From Cryptomeria japonica (taxonomy: Eukaryota > Streptophyta > Pinopsida > Cupressales > Cupressaceae), in contig NC_081405.1 of NCBI RefSeq assembly GCF_030272615.1, forward strand, positions 24,967,272 to 25,031,271: a DNA stretch of 64,000 nt, in the 5' to 3' direction. The notes below the pieces were generated by a model. That model worked only from the letters and a program-made list of their open reading frames with translations. It had not been told where the DNA came from and did not search any database. Position numbers and translations under genes: made by a program. Positions 23,932-34,781 of the stretch are shown here, piece by piece. How positions within the stretch are numbered: the stretch's first letter is position 1; each line of letters opens with the position of its first letter.

Positions 23932-24725
23932 TGTAGACACCTAAAATTGTCGTGTCTAATTACATAAATATTTTATTTATTTAATTATCTAAGCTTAATT
24001 CTTCTATTAATTAAATAAATCTTTATTTATTTAATTAATTCATTTATCCTCTTCTAGCCTTATTTCTCATTTAAATAAATACATTTATTTATTTAAATTA
24101 TCCTTTTCCTAAATTAAATAAATATTTTATTTATTTAATTATCCCATTTCTTCTATTAATTAAATAAATTTTTATTTATTTAATTAATTCATTATCTTTT
24201 TCTACACATGACACATGTCATTCATCTCTTAATTCCTACACTACCTACCCCTTTCACTATTTTACTATTTCTTCTACCTACCCTCTTATCCTAGCCGACC
24301 TCCTTTTTACACCTCTCAATATTATCCCTCCATTTCATATAGTGTCTTCTATATAAGGAGATGCTTTCTTCATTATCAAACCCGAATGAATCATTCTAAT
24401 CACTCATCCTAATCGACAATTTGGAGGACTTGACTACATTACGATCCTACTTGCAACCACATTCCATTCTTTGTTGAGCTCTTGTGCACATAAAATCTGA
24501 GAGCAAATATATCAAGCAAGATCAATGGAGATAGGAAGAATGGAGATCCAAACCCTATTGGACATGTGATGGTATAATCTTTGTGATTTCATTTGATTTG
24601 CATTGTCTTAGGTAATCTTCATATGTTATGGTGGATCTTTGTTGATTGCTAGGCTAGGGTTTGGTGGTTGAATTCATTTAGCCTTTCAATATTGTTATTA
24701 TTGTTATCCATTTTCACCATACACA
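23932..24725 (+). repeat. 5' LTR of element B
   Basis: Starts TGTAGACACCTAAAATTG and ends CACCATACACA. TATA box TATATAA at 24350-24356. The first 260 bp contain five AT-rich inverted repeats separated by pyrimidine spacers. Confidence 0.95.
23955..24195. repeat. AT-rich inverted-repeat array at the start of the B LTR
   Basis: Five self-complementary blocks such as AAATAAAT, short loop, ATTTATTT, and TTAAATAAATA, loop, TATTTATTTAA, spaced about 50 bp. Spacers are pyrimidine-rich (CCTCTTCTAGCC, CCTTTTCC). The same array is at 47120-47360 and, partly, 16920-17100. Confidence 0.75.
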
Positions 24726-24728
24726 TTT

Positions 24729-24748
24729 TGGCACGCCCGGTGGGACTC
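24729..24748 (+). other. Primer-binding site of element B
   Basis: TGGCACGCCCGGTGGGACTC begins three bases after the LTR end. It is a TGGC-type tRNA 3' end complement, different from that of element A. The tRNA was not assigned. Confidence 0.75.
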
Positions 24749-24779
24749 TTGTCCTTTTGCATTTAACCTTTTTGTTGCA

Positions 24780-25080
24780 GATCGGACATTTTTCGACGAC
24801 ATTTTAGGTTTTTCCGCGTCTGTGAACTTTCGGATCGCGTCTCTGATTTTCAGGAGCGTCTGTGGATACTGGAGTCGCGTCTGTGTTTTTGACAAGTTTT
24901 ATTTTGCAGGTCTCAAATAGGAACGTCCGTGTTTTATAAGCGCATCTGTGTTATTTCTGCTCGCGTCTATGTCCGAAAAAGGGCGTCTATGATTTTTGAC
25001 TGCGTCTGTGAGTCACAGAACCGCGTCTGTGTCATACAGACGCATCTGTGTCATGGGTAACAGTGTCTGTGTTTTTACTG
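24780..25080 (+). repeat. GCGTCTGTG motif array, leader block 1 of B
   Basis: About twelve copies of CGCGTCTGTG and decayed forms (GCGTCTATG, GCATCTGTG, CGTCCGTG), spaced 15-35 bp, all in one orientation. No coding frame runs through them convincingly. Confidence 0.8.
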
Positions 25081-25635
25081 TTTCAAAATTTTCAAATTTT
25101 CTTTGATTCAATTTTCGGATTTCACACTTAGGGTTTCAGATCTGGTTTATTGTTGGACTAACCCTTTCAGATCTAGCTAACTAAGTTTGTGCAGCTTGTT
25201 TTGGAAGCAAAAAATGTTTTGGTTGAAGGCCCCTCTTTCACAAAGTATTTTGGGTTTCTAAAATTTACCTAACTTGTGTGCTTGCAGGAAGGGGTGATCA
25301 TTTGAAACAACCCAAACTACTAACAAATTTTGTTGCAGGTCCTTGGCTAGGGTTTTGAAATTTTGTTGTGTGCCTTGTTTTTATAGACTAGAAAACACTT
25401 CCATTGGTACACTAAAATTGAATCATTGTCTTTTGTGTCTTGAGCAATAGGCTCTTTTTGTTTAATCTTTAGAGGGCCTGTCTTCCCGTGTGGTCATTAG
25501 GACTACTAGTGAGAAGAGAACGACCCAAGTGGTAGCGAGGAAAACCCACCTCATCCAAACCACTATAATCAAATGTATTCATGGTGAAAACTATGAATAA
25601 CGTGTGCTGATTAGTTCATACCGACACTATGCCTC
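25081..25635 (+). other. Leader of element B, part 1
   Basis: Non-coding leader between the motif array and the insertion site of element C. It contains CCACTATAATCAAA near 25560, shared with the leader of A. The C target duplication CCCAT is at 25636-25640. Confidence 0.55.
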
Positions 25636-25640
25636 CCCAT

Positions 25641-26906
25641 TGTAGCGTCCTAAAATTGCGACACTTGCAATTTCGACTACATTTAGGTCTTCACGATGGC
25701 GATGCAACACTAAACCTGAATGGAGACCCCGAAACTTGCTCACGACCCAAAAACTGCATTTTCTTGCACCCTGGCCTGAACCTCCTTTGCACCCTGTTGT
25801 CCCCGGAGGTGGGACCAGAGCGCCTAGTGCCCTGGTCCTTCAGGACCAGGGCGCCCAGCGCCTTGGTTCCCCAGGACCATGGGGCCCAGCGCCCTGGTCC
25901 CTGGCCCTATTTTGGGCCCGGTTTCCTATGGGGCTTCGGGTCCTTTTGTTTGCAATTTGGAAAATAAACTTTCTTGGTCGGCCTAAGGTCGGGAAAATAA
26001 GTCTATTAACCCTAATTGGCAAGTATAAAAACTACTTTTCCTCTCCCATTTTGGGGGTCAAAAAAGAAGAAGGACATATGTGTACAAGCGTGGAAACTAT
26101 ACTCAAGCATTCAAGCATTCAAGCATTCCTTCAAGTAATTGATCATTTCAAGTCTCCATTCAAGGCTAAGTGTTGCATTCAAGACAAGGATTCAACCATT
26201 GAAGAGGAGATCACATATTACTACATACAACATACAACAAACAACAACATCTATACCTTCGCACATAAAGATACAAACATCCTTACAACAAGGTATTAGT
26301 ACTTGTTTTACATTACATACATTTACAGCATTTCTCATTTCTTGGTTAATTCCAAAACTGGGGTTTGACCTAAAGGCAAACCCCTAATCCCTAACCCCCC
26401 AATCGTCTTCACTTTTCTGTGTGTAGGTTGCAGGTACATGGCTGAAATTGAAGATCTGGAATCCTTGTGCAGAGACGAACAGATCCCCCTTCGTTTTGCG
26501 GATTTTTCAGAGGACCGTGGCGCCGGGCGCCATCGTCCTGACAACTTTTGCTCAAATTTGCAGGATAGTGCCGTATCAACATTTTACTGCTAATTCCAGG
26601 TCCGCAGCTTCATCCTATATCCCTATCTCAGTTTATAAGCGAATCTTTGTCACTTTCTATGCATTCCTAGTTCAATCTTTCTATCTACATTCTTTACAAA
26701 AGAGGGTAGCCTTGCTTTCTTAACCCTTGAAACACATTTAGCATCCAATCTTGCATTGTGTGGGATTGGATCTTGTGGGTTTCAACCCCTCTTTTGAATG
26801 TAAAGTCTCCCAAGTGAAAACCATCAACCCTAGTGAGTCTCCCTTCTCTCTCCTCGGAGTTGGGGAGGGGAGAACAACTAGGGTTCCACCGATTTTCTGC
26901 TTTACA
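25641..26906 (+). repeat. 5' LTR of element C
   Basis: Starts TGTAGCGTCCTAAAATTG and ends TCTGCTTTACA. TATA box TATAAAA at 26024-26030. A GC-rich segment at 25800-25915 holds an inverted repeat, CCCTGGTCCT and AGGACCAGGG (25830-25851), and repeated CCAGCGCC units. A direct repeat of CAAGCATT lies near 26105. ORFs crossing this LTR are identical in both LTR copies and are not taken as genes. Confidence 0.95.
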
Positions 26907-26909
26907 TTT

Positions 26910-26928
26910 TGGTGAACCCGACGTGAAC
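26910..26928 (+). other. Primer-binding site of element C
   Basis: TGGTGAACCCGACGTGAAC begins three bases after the LTR end. The position and the TGG start fit a tRNA 3' end complement; the tRNA was not assigned. Confidence 0.7.
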
Positions 26929-28087
26929 ATCCTTTCTGATTATTCATGGTTAGATTTGAAAATTGGATTCTTTGATTACATTTCCATGTTTGATCTTTTG
27001 CAAAATTTTAGAGGTTAATTGCATAAAAACCCTAAATTTTCTTTTTAAGTAATTAAACTTGTGAAATGTTTAATTGTTGATACTTGTTTCAGATCTGCCC
27101 TTCTATTACAAATTGTCAATTCATATTTGTGCATTAATTTTGAAAATTAAGTGGTTAAGTGTCAAAACCCTAATTTTTGAGACCCTTTTGATTCAACCTT
27201 TGTCCGACAATTTCACTGATCAAAATATCTCCAAATCAGTTGTAACTTTGGATTCTACAATAAAATCATAATATCTTTCATCCTTGAAAATTTGGAAAAA
27301 AGTTGCGAGGACCGTGTGCACCTCGAGGGCCATCGTCCCTGACATTTTTTCTGAAATTTCGGGAGCTAGATCTTACTGTATTTTTCTGCTAAAATCCAGA
27401 ATTTTGGCTGATTTTATCAATTTTAACACTTTCAAAATTACAGTCAAAGTTCGTCTAGCGATTGCTTGGATTGAGGCTTCTAATCATTCAAAAATTGTTG
27501 AAATTAAAATTCATATCAAAATTGTGTTTCTTACTGTCCTAAATCTGAAAAGTGTGTTATCATTCATTCGAAATTTCAGTGATTTATTCAAATTTTTGCA
27601 ATTTGTGACTTTTGAAATTAAGTGCTTAATTACAACAACTTTGATTTCCGCTTTCAAAATTGAATTTTGCGTGAAATTGAGTCAACTTTCAAATTTCAAA
27701 ACTTGCATTGCTTTTGGTATTCCCTCTAAAATCATAAAATTCAAAATTTCAGGTTCCCTCTCTTTTTCAAAATTCAAATTTTGCATTTTTCGACAATCTT
27801 GGTAGGGTTCAATTTTGAAATTGCAACTTTAATTTGGCCTATCTACAGATCGTAAAATCACTCAATTTTTTCAGGTTAGCTGTAAAATTATCATAACTTT
27901 CATCCCTGCAAATTTTGAAAAAAGTTGCGAGGATCGTGTGCACTCCGAGCGCCACAGTCCCGGATATTTTTTCCAAAATTTCGGGAGATTGTCCTGATTG
28001 CATTTAACAGCTTAAATCTAGAAGATTGGCTGGTTTTACTGAAATTTGCTACCTCTAAAATTCAAAATCTCTCTCTTTCTTTAGTGC
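26929..28087 (+). other. Leader of element C with a 90 bp repeat
   Basis: AT-rich leader. A unit of about 90 bp occurs twice (about 27275-27365 and 27895-27990): GAAAAAAGTTGCGAGGA, then CGTGTGCAC, then a GAGNGCCA core, then ATTTCGGGAG. The LTR carries a related piece near 26510 (AGGACCGTGGCGCC). The ORF at 27284-27805 has no family features. Confidence 0.55.
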
Positions 28088-30090
28088 ATGAGTTTTACAA
28101 CAATAAGCCCTACCTACACTATTCCTGTTAGACGAAGCCTTAGAATTAAGTCTTTCCAAGGTTTAATTACTGAGGAGATGGAACCTAATTTGAATGGTCT
28201 TTTTAACGAGGACATGGGTAATTCCTCTAATCCTCTTAATGATGAAGAAGCTCTCCATGAGGTTTCTGTAGAACAACTTTCAAAATTGGATAACCAATTT
28301 GATGCTTTTCGACAATGGATGTCTCAAGAATACCCTGATAGTCAAGCTCTTCCTTTAATTGAGGGTCTAAAACGTATGCTTCAAAGTGATAAGAATGGAA
28401 TTGATATTTTGCGTGGTATTGCACACATTGTGGATTTGAATGTGATGCCTATGAAAAGTTGTGCCGAAACCTTAGGTTATACACAACCTCCTATTCAAGT
28501 CAATCATTCTATTCCTTTGATGACTTCTATTGCTAGCATACCTACTTTTACATCAAACATAATGACTACTTCAATACAAGACATTCCTCCTATGATCACC
28601 AGTCATGGGGGCAATCCTTCTTCTTCAATTAACCCTCTTCCTTCATTCAATCCAACTGCTTCATTCATTCCTTCAGTGAGTGTTCCTCTTATATCTCCAC
28701 AAATGAACATGACGCAAGGGGGCAATTCATTTAACCATTCCATCCCTCCTTGTAGTGTTCCTCCTGTCCAATCATCTCCTATGACTAACTATCATAGTGT
28801 CCCACCACCTTACTCTCTACCTTCTTTCAATAACATAACACCTCCATCACAATCTAACACGTCTAATATGAACTCTTCGACTGAAGCGACCATTAACAAT
28901 CTTGCACAAACTGTCTCTTCTTTATAGCAACAAATTGCCTCTATGAATCAATCCAAATTTAGTGTGCCCACATTTGACGTTGCGAGCCCACTTTCTCTTG
29001 ACATTGTTCAAGCTATCCCCCCTAAACATGTTGAAATTCCACATTTGGAGCTTTATAATGGTAAGGGTGATCCTCTAACACATGTTAAGACCTTTCAAAC
29101 AATATGTACTGATTTTGCTTATGACCAAAGGTTGCTTGCAAAACTGTTTACTAGAACATTAAGAGACAAAGCCCTACAATGGTATTGCTCGTTGCCTTCC
29201 TATTCTATTACTTCTTTCGAACAACTTGAAAATGCCTTCATTCAACAATTTCAAAACAATATAAGTCCTAAAGTTACTTTGATTGATTTAATGCATTGTA
29301 AACAAGGTGTTAAAGAAAAAGTGACTGATTTCATTGGTAGATATAAGCATTTGTATGCTCAAATTTCTTTTCCAGTGCCTGACAATGATATTCAAAGAAT
29401 CTTTATTTCTAATTTACAAAAAGACATTAGAGAAAAACTCCTGTTTTCTGAGTTTACTTCTTTCCAACAGTTGTGCGCAACTCTTCACAATTATCAACTG
29501 ACTGTGAGTCAAATGGAACAATCACATGCTATGGCTCCGAGTGATAAGGGTGATAGTAGTCAACAACCATTTGGGAAGTTTAAACCGAACAGAGAGTCCA
29601 TTAAATTCAATGAAAACATCATTAACAACAATGTGAATGCAACATCAGGTGTGTCTCCTATTTCTAAGTTTTTCAAGAAAGAAAGAAAGTATACTCCTTT
29701 GAATGAATCATTGCATAGTATTATGAATAAGTTATTGGAACAAAATGTGCTTACTCTTCCTCCTATAAGGCAAATTGATCCTGCAAAGATTAACTCACCC
29801 TATTTTGATAACAAATCTTTTTGTAAATTTCATCGTCAACCTGGGCATGATACTGAAAAATGTTTTGCTTTAAAGGGTAAAATTCAAGATTTGATTGATA
29901 ATAATACTATCTCTGTTTCTGGTGTGAATGATAAAGGCAACAAATCTGTAGCTCTTCCTAACCAAAATCTTTAGATTTTTACTGATCCATTGCCTTCTCA
30001 TACCTCTAATGTGATTGATACTACTGATTCCTCTGTCTCACCTGATGATCTTGTGTCTATGACTCCGAATGTGATTAACTTTGTAGAGTA
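28088..30090 (+). pseudogene. Gag of element C with three TAG stops
   Basis: A single frame, starting MSFTTISPTYTIPVRRSLR, interrupted by TAG at 28925, 29972 and about 30088 but not frameshifted. An N-terminal Ser/Pro/Asn-rich segment is followed from about 28943 by the retrotransposon gag domain (VEIPHLELYNGKGDPLTHVK, then LRDKALQWYCSLP, FIGRYKHLYAQ). A zinc-knuckle-like end CKFHRQPGHDTEKCFALK is at about 29819-29872. Gag forms the particle and binds RNA. All three stops fall where Gln (CAG) is likely from context (NQNL before one, QQ or QK after two), consistent with C-to-T change at methylated CAG. Element B has a related Gag at 34782-36414. Confidence 0.85.
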
Positions 30091-31150
30091 GCAGAAAATC
30101 CCTAAAGAACTTTCCATCACCTTTGATTCTAGTGAAACTATCAGGGCACCTGATGGTCCTTTATATATAGTTGCAAAAGTTAAGAACACACCTTGCCGTG
30201 GGGTGCTTATTGATCCTTCTTGTATGGTTAATGTCATTACTGAAGAATTTCTTTTTACTTTGCAATTGAATCAAGTTATCTATGACAAAATAGATGTGGT
30301 TGTGAAATTATTTGATGCATTTTCTTCTCCTGCAATTGGTTCTATTACATTACCTATTGAGGTCCATAACAAATCCCTTGATGTAGACTTTGCTATTATT
30401 CCATCATCTGAACAATTTCATGTGAAGCTAGGCTATCCTTGGCTATCTTCCATGAAAGCTATTCCTTCTCCTATTCACAAGTGCTTGAAATTTCCCCATA
30501 ATGGTGAAGTTGTTACTGTCAATCATAGCCTCTTTAAACCAGCTGAAAGAACTTCTAGCATTCCTATTGATTATTTTTGGCCTAAACAATTCCAATCTCT
30601 TCCTCCGCGAAGTGATCATCTTTTCAAATCTTATCAAAAGTGGAAAAAAGATATGATCCTATCTCTAAGTGAACCTAGAACACCCAAACTTGATGTTCCT
30701 ATCATTCTTGAGAAGGAAGTTCTTCCTTTGAAAGATAAAACTAATGTCTTTCCTCAAGAAGATTCCCAACCCATTCCTATGGATGTGACTATGCCTATAT
30801 CTAATAAACTTCCTAAGAGTAGACCTATACCTCCTTGTCATGATGGACTTGGTCTCCTTCCTAAACCAAAAATTCCTCCTTTATATGGAGTAGTTCCTCC
30901 TCCTTCCTCTTCTCCTATTATTCAACCTAAGAGACCACAACCTAAACACCCAAGTGATAAGGATGAGAACATTCCTCCTCCTCACTCTTCGCAACTTCCT
31001 ACTAAGACTAGACGAAATCGTTCGGCACGTGAACACCAACGAAAGCGTCGTCTTAGAGCTCAGGCAGTTGCTTTTCAAACTTTGCAATCTCCAAAAACAC
31101 CTTCAACAAGCATTATTCCATTTTCTCCTCACCGACGATTGAGCCGAAAT
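30091..31150 (+). pseudogene. Degenerate protease and proline-rich region of element C
   Basis: Continues the Gag frame. The region GVLIDPSCMVNVITEEFL aligns with the aspartic protease of B (VLIDGGASLNICTL), but the Gly after the catalytic Asp is Pro, so activity is doubtful. LGYPWLSSMKAIPSPIHKC and LKFPHNGEVVTVN match the equivalent part of B. It then becomes proline-rich (RPIPPCHDGLGLLPKPKIPP) and ends in a strongly basic patch, KTRRNRSAREHQRKRRLRAQ, that could bind nucleic acid or act as a nuclear signal (inference). No RT follows. Confidence 0.75.
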
Positions 31151-31164
31151 CTCCTAAACATAAG

Positions 31165-31506
31165 ATGCATGATGGTCTTGATCCTGTGCGAGTTAAAGAC
31201 CCTATCTTTATAAATCTTGATGATGATATAGATGAAAATGTTATTCATGATGAAAATGTTACTTCTCTTGCTTTTGATAGTGAATACGAACTTGTTGATA
31301 TCGATAACCATTTATCTAATGAATTTTCTAAAGCACTTATCCTAGCTCCTAGACAAGAACAATGTGGCTCGGAACATGAACATAGCCCTTGTTTGGATCT
31401 TGTGATAGCTCCATCTGCTGTGTTGGATGTTCCTCCTCTAGCGTGTTCCCTACCTTCCCGAAACATTGATCAGCAAGATCGGGGGGTAGATGATGTGCTA
31501 GACTAG
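31165..31506 (+). pseudogene. Acidic C-terminal segment of element C polyprotein
   Basis: A 113-residue frame shifted by one base relative to the preceding region (the shift lies near 31150). It is acidic (INLDDDIDENVIHDENV) with no recognised domain. It probably formed the end of the polyprotein before the frameshift, or is the last trace of the deleted pol linker. Confidence 0.5.
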
Positions 31507-32235
31507 TTTCATTAGCATAGTAGATTCTCTCCTCCTCTCTTTTGTTACTTCTTCTATATGTTACTCTCATTCTTCTATTTGTTGTCCTTAGTGTTGTCTA
31601 CTTGAGGACGATGCAAAGCATTGAGATCTCTCGATCTCTCTCATGTTGACTCAAAAGACACATGTGTTCCCTTCTTCTAGGTGACCTTCCTTGATTGGGG
31701 AATGAAGAACAATTATGCATACATACATATGATATACATGAATTATCATACAGCATACTGACCCCGAGGAAAGCGAAGTCACCTTGTGCTTTGTGTTTTG
31801 TGTTTATTATCCTTGGGCTTATCTCACACTTGGGGGCTAAATCCTTGTGATAACGTGCTCCTTTCCCTTCTCATTCCTTATATGTATCACTACCTTAAAG
31901 CAATCACCCCCGGTGAGGCGTGTGCGATCGCTTTAACGTAGGGAGGCATACATCCCGTTCATATCTTTTCAAGATACTTGAAAATTTCTTGGCAAATTTA
32001 GCTTTGCCTTGAAAATTTTTGATATCTTTCTTGCATGACTCATAGTGAGGGAACCTTACTACTGACAGTCATGGTTCTCCCTCGTGATCTTCCCTTTTAC
32101 TTTGTCAATCGAAGTCGTAAGATCCTTAGTCCACTAGGGGCTTGGTGTATCTTGCCTCCTTGACGTGGTGAAAGTTTTTCAATGTTGTTTCCTTGTACTT
32201 TACCGGAAGTATGAGCGTATGCTTATACTCCCACT
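31507..32235 (+). other. 3' untranslated region of element C
   Basis: No coding features. It contains TTGGGGGCTAAATCC at about 31831 and a similar GGGGGCTAAA at the purine tract. Confidence 0.55.
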
Positions 32236-32250
32236 AAAGTGGGGGCTAAA
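32236..32250 (+). other. Polypurine tract of element C
   Basis: AAAGTGGGGGCTAAA directly precedes the 3' LTR. Confidence 0.8.
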
Positions 32251-33489
32251 TGTAGCATCCTAAAATTGTGACACTTGCAATTTCGACTGCATTTAGGTCT
32301 TCACGATGGCGATGCAACACTAAACCTGAATGGAGACCCCGAAACTTGCTCACGACCCAAAAACTGCATTTTCTTGCACCCTGGCCTGAACCTCCTTTGC
32401 ACCCTGTTGTCCCCGGAGGTGGGACCAGAGCGCCTAGTGCCCTGGTCCTTCAGGACCAGGGCGCCCAGCGCCTTGGTTCCCCAGGACCATGGGGCCCAGC
32501 GCCCTGGTCCCTGGCCCTATTTTGGGCCCGGTTTCCTATGGGGCTTCGGGTCCTTTTGTTTGCAATTTGGAAAATAAACTTTCTTGGTCGGCCTAAGGTC
32601 GGGAAAATAAGTCTATTAACCCTAATTGGCAAGTATAAAAACTACTTTTCCTCTCCCATTTTGGGGGTCAAAAAAGAAGAAGGACATATGTGTACAAGCG
32701 TGGAAACTATACTCAAGCATTCAAGCATTCAAGCATTCCTTCAAGTAATTGATCATTTCAAGTCTCCATTCAAGGCTAAGTGTTGCATTCAAGACAAGGA
32801 TTCAACCATTGAAGAGGAGATCACATATTACTACATACAACATACAACAAACAACAAACAACAACATCTATACCTTCGCACATAAGGATACAAACATCCT
32901 TACAACAAGGTATTAGTACTTGTTTTACATTACATACATTTACAACATTTCTCATTTCTTGGTTAATTCCAAAATCGGGGTTTGACCTAAAGGCAAACCC
33001 CTAATCCCTAACCCCCCAATCATCTTCACTTTTCTGTGTGTAGGTTGCAGGTACGCTGCTGAAATTGAAGATCTGGAATCCTTGTGCAGAGATGAACAGA
33101 TCCCCCTTCGTTTCGCGGATTTTTCGGAGGACCGTGGCGCCGGGCGCCATCGTCCCGACAACTTTTGCTCAAATTTGCAGGACAGCGCCGTATCGACATT
33201 TTATTGCTAATTCCAAGTCCGCAGCTTCATCCTATATCCCTATCTCAGTTTATAAGTGAATCTTTGTCACTTTCTATGCATTCCTAGTTCAATCTTTCTA
33301 TCTACATTCTTTACAAAAGAGGGTAGCCTTGCTTTCTTAACCCTTGAAACATATTTAGCATCCAATCTTGCATTGTGTGGGATTGGATCTTGTGGGTTTC
33401 AACCCCTCTTTTGAATGTAAAGTCTCCCAAGTGAAAACCATCAACCCTAGTGACTCTCCCTTCTCTCTCCTCGGATTTTCCACTTTACA
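32251..33489 (+). repeat. 3' LTR of element C
   Basis: Starts TGTAGCATCCTAAAATTG and ends CCACTTTACA. About 32 bp near the end of the 5' LTR (around 26866-26897) are missing here. From about 32296 to 32850 it looks identical to the 5' LTR, but about twenty differences lie in the last 600 bp. Confidence 0.93.
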
Positions 33490-33494
33490 CCCAT

Positions 33495-34781
33495 AAACCC
33501 GTTTGATCAAATTTATTTGATCATTTGTAGGGCGTAACCCCTACCGGCTGGGAGCCTTCTATCTTTACAGAGCTGAAAGTGCTGCATGTATGGCCACACG
33601 AGCGGATGCCCTTACTAGCACCTTTTTGTTTTAGAAGCCCAAATCCTTCTAGTTGTTGGGGCAGGAGGTCGGACCTCTCGTAGCGGCCCACACACATACA
33701 GTTCTTAGTAGAGATACAAAGTTCACCATGGGGAGTTTTCATGGGGATTGATGCTTGGCTGACCCGAGAAGTGAGTGCCGAGGGTGGAGCCAGTGAGGTC
33801 AAGCATCTAAGTATCCGCTCTGAATAGCATAGCCTCGGGGGTAAAACCCTATGTGGGATCAACAACTATTATCTTGGCCAGCCATAAGAATTGTGCTTGT
33901 CTTATGTTAAACATTCAAAACATTCAAGACCAAACAACAAAACATTGTGTCTTTTGTGTCTTCAAGTGTATGCAAAACATTTTACATCAAACAACACACT
34001 TTTGGAGTCCAAACACTTGCAAACATTGAGTCCTCATCAACATTGTGTCCTCTTGTCACGAAAAACAGTCAAACAGTCAGATTTGGTCACAACAAAACAA
34101 CTTCACAGATTGGAAAAATTACACGAAGTTTACAGAAACGCGTCTGTGTCTATTTTAACTGCGTCTGAGTCATCTAAGCGCGTCTGTGAAGGGCATAATA
34201 GCGTCTGTGTGTCTAGCAGCATCTATGTCAAATAGAGACACGTCTGTGTCTGGGAATCGGGTCTGTGAAGTATACAGAAGCGTCTGTGTCTAGGATTGAA
34301 AATTTTTACAGTCCAGCAAACAAAGAAAATCAGTTTCGGAATACTTGAGCTTCCTAGGTTGTTTCTTCAGGTTTCATCTAGCATTCAACCTATCTCTAGG
34401 TCTCATACAGTCCATCATTGCTTCACATCTCATTTTACATTCATACTTGTCTAAACTTGGGTCAAAAGGTCACTTGCTTGTCCTCATCTTACTTTGTCAA
34501 CATACTACATACAATTACACTTTGCTAAGTGGTCCCTCATCAAGGTTTCTTACCTTTGGGTCTCATTTGGTCTTACTTAGAGTCAAGGTCAGCTTACCTC
34601 ATCAAGAGAAACTATCCTCTCTTTGGAAGTCACACCTACTCTACTACTTACATACTTGGTCTTACACTTTGGACATTGCAAGTACACCTCAAGATTCATT
34701 TACACTCCATACAACTCTTGGTCTTCCATACTCTTTCCATTTTTCATCTAGTCTCTCACATCTTGGTCAAACACCTAGTTC
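33495..34781 (+). other. Leader of element B, part 2
   Basis: The leader resumes after C. It contains a GC-richer segment (33540-33870), then AT-rich sequence, the second motif array (34135-34300) and the approach to gag. The ORFs at 34345-34848 and 33891-34235 show no family features. Confidence 0.55.
34135..34300 (+). repeat. GCGTCTGTG motif array, leader block 2 of B
   Basis: About eight copies (ACGCGTCTGTGTC, GCGCGTCTGTGAAG, AGCGTCTGTGTCTAGG and decayed forms), in the same orientation as block 1, ending about 480 bp before the gag start. Confidence 0.8.

Larger units (their letters stand above)
25641..33489 (+). mobile_element. Element C: non-autonomous Ty3/gypsy element with gag only
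   Basis: 7849 bp, exact target duplication CCCAT (25636-25640 and 33490-33494), LTRs of 1266 and 1239 bp, primer-binding site and purine tract. It encodes Gag, a degenerate protease-like region and a proline-rich, basic tail, but no RT, RNase H or integrase, so it must have relied on enzymes from another element. It inserted into the leader of B, making it the innermost layer. A solo LTR of the same family is at 8717-9918. Confidence 0.93.

Noticed and set aside
25736-26299. ORFs of about 190-205 residues in the C LTRs, same protein twice (also 32268-32885)
   Set aside because: They lie wholly inside LTRs, overlap the promoter, are identical because the LTRs are copies, and the solo LTR does not keep the frame.
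27284-27805. 173-residue ORF in the C leader
   Set aside because: Composition follows the AT-rich leader, no domain, and it lies upstream of the supported Gag start.
33521-33865. Minus-strand ORF in the B leader
   Set aside because: No family features; falls in a GC-richer leader segment shared with related elements.
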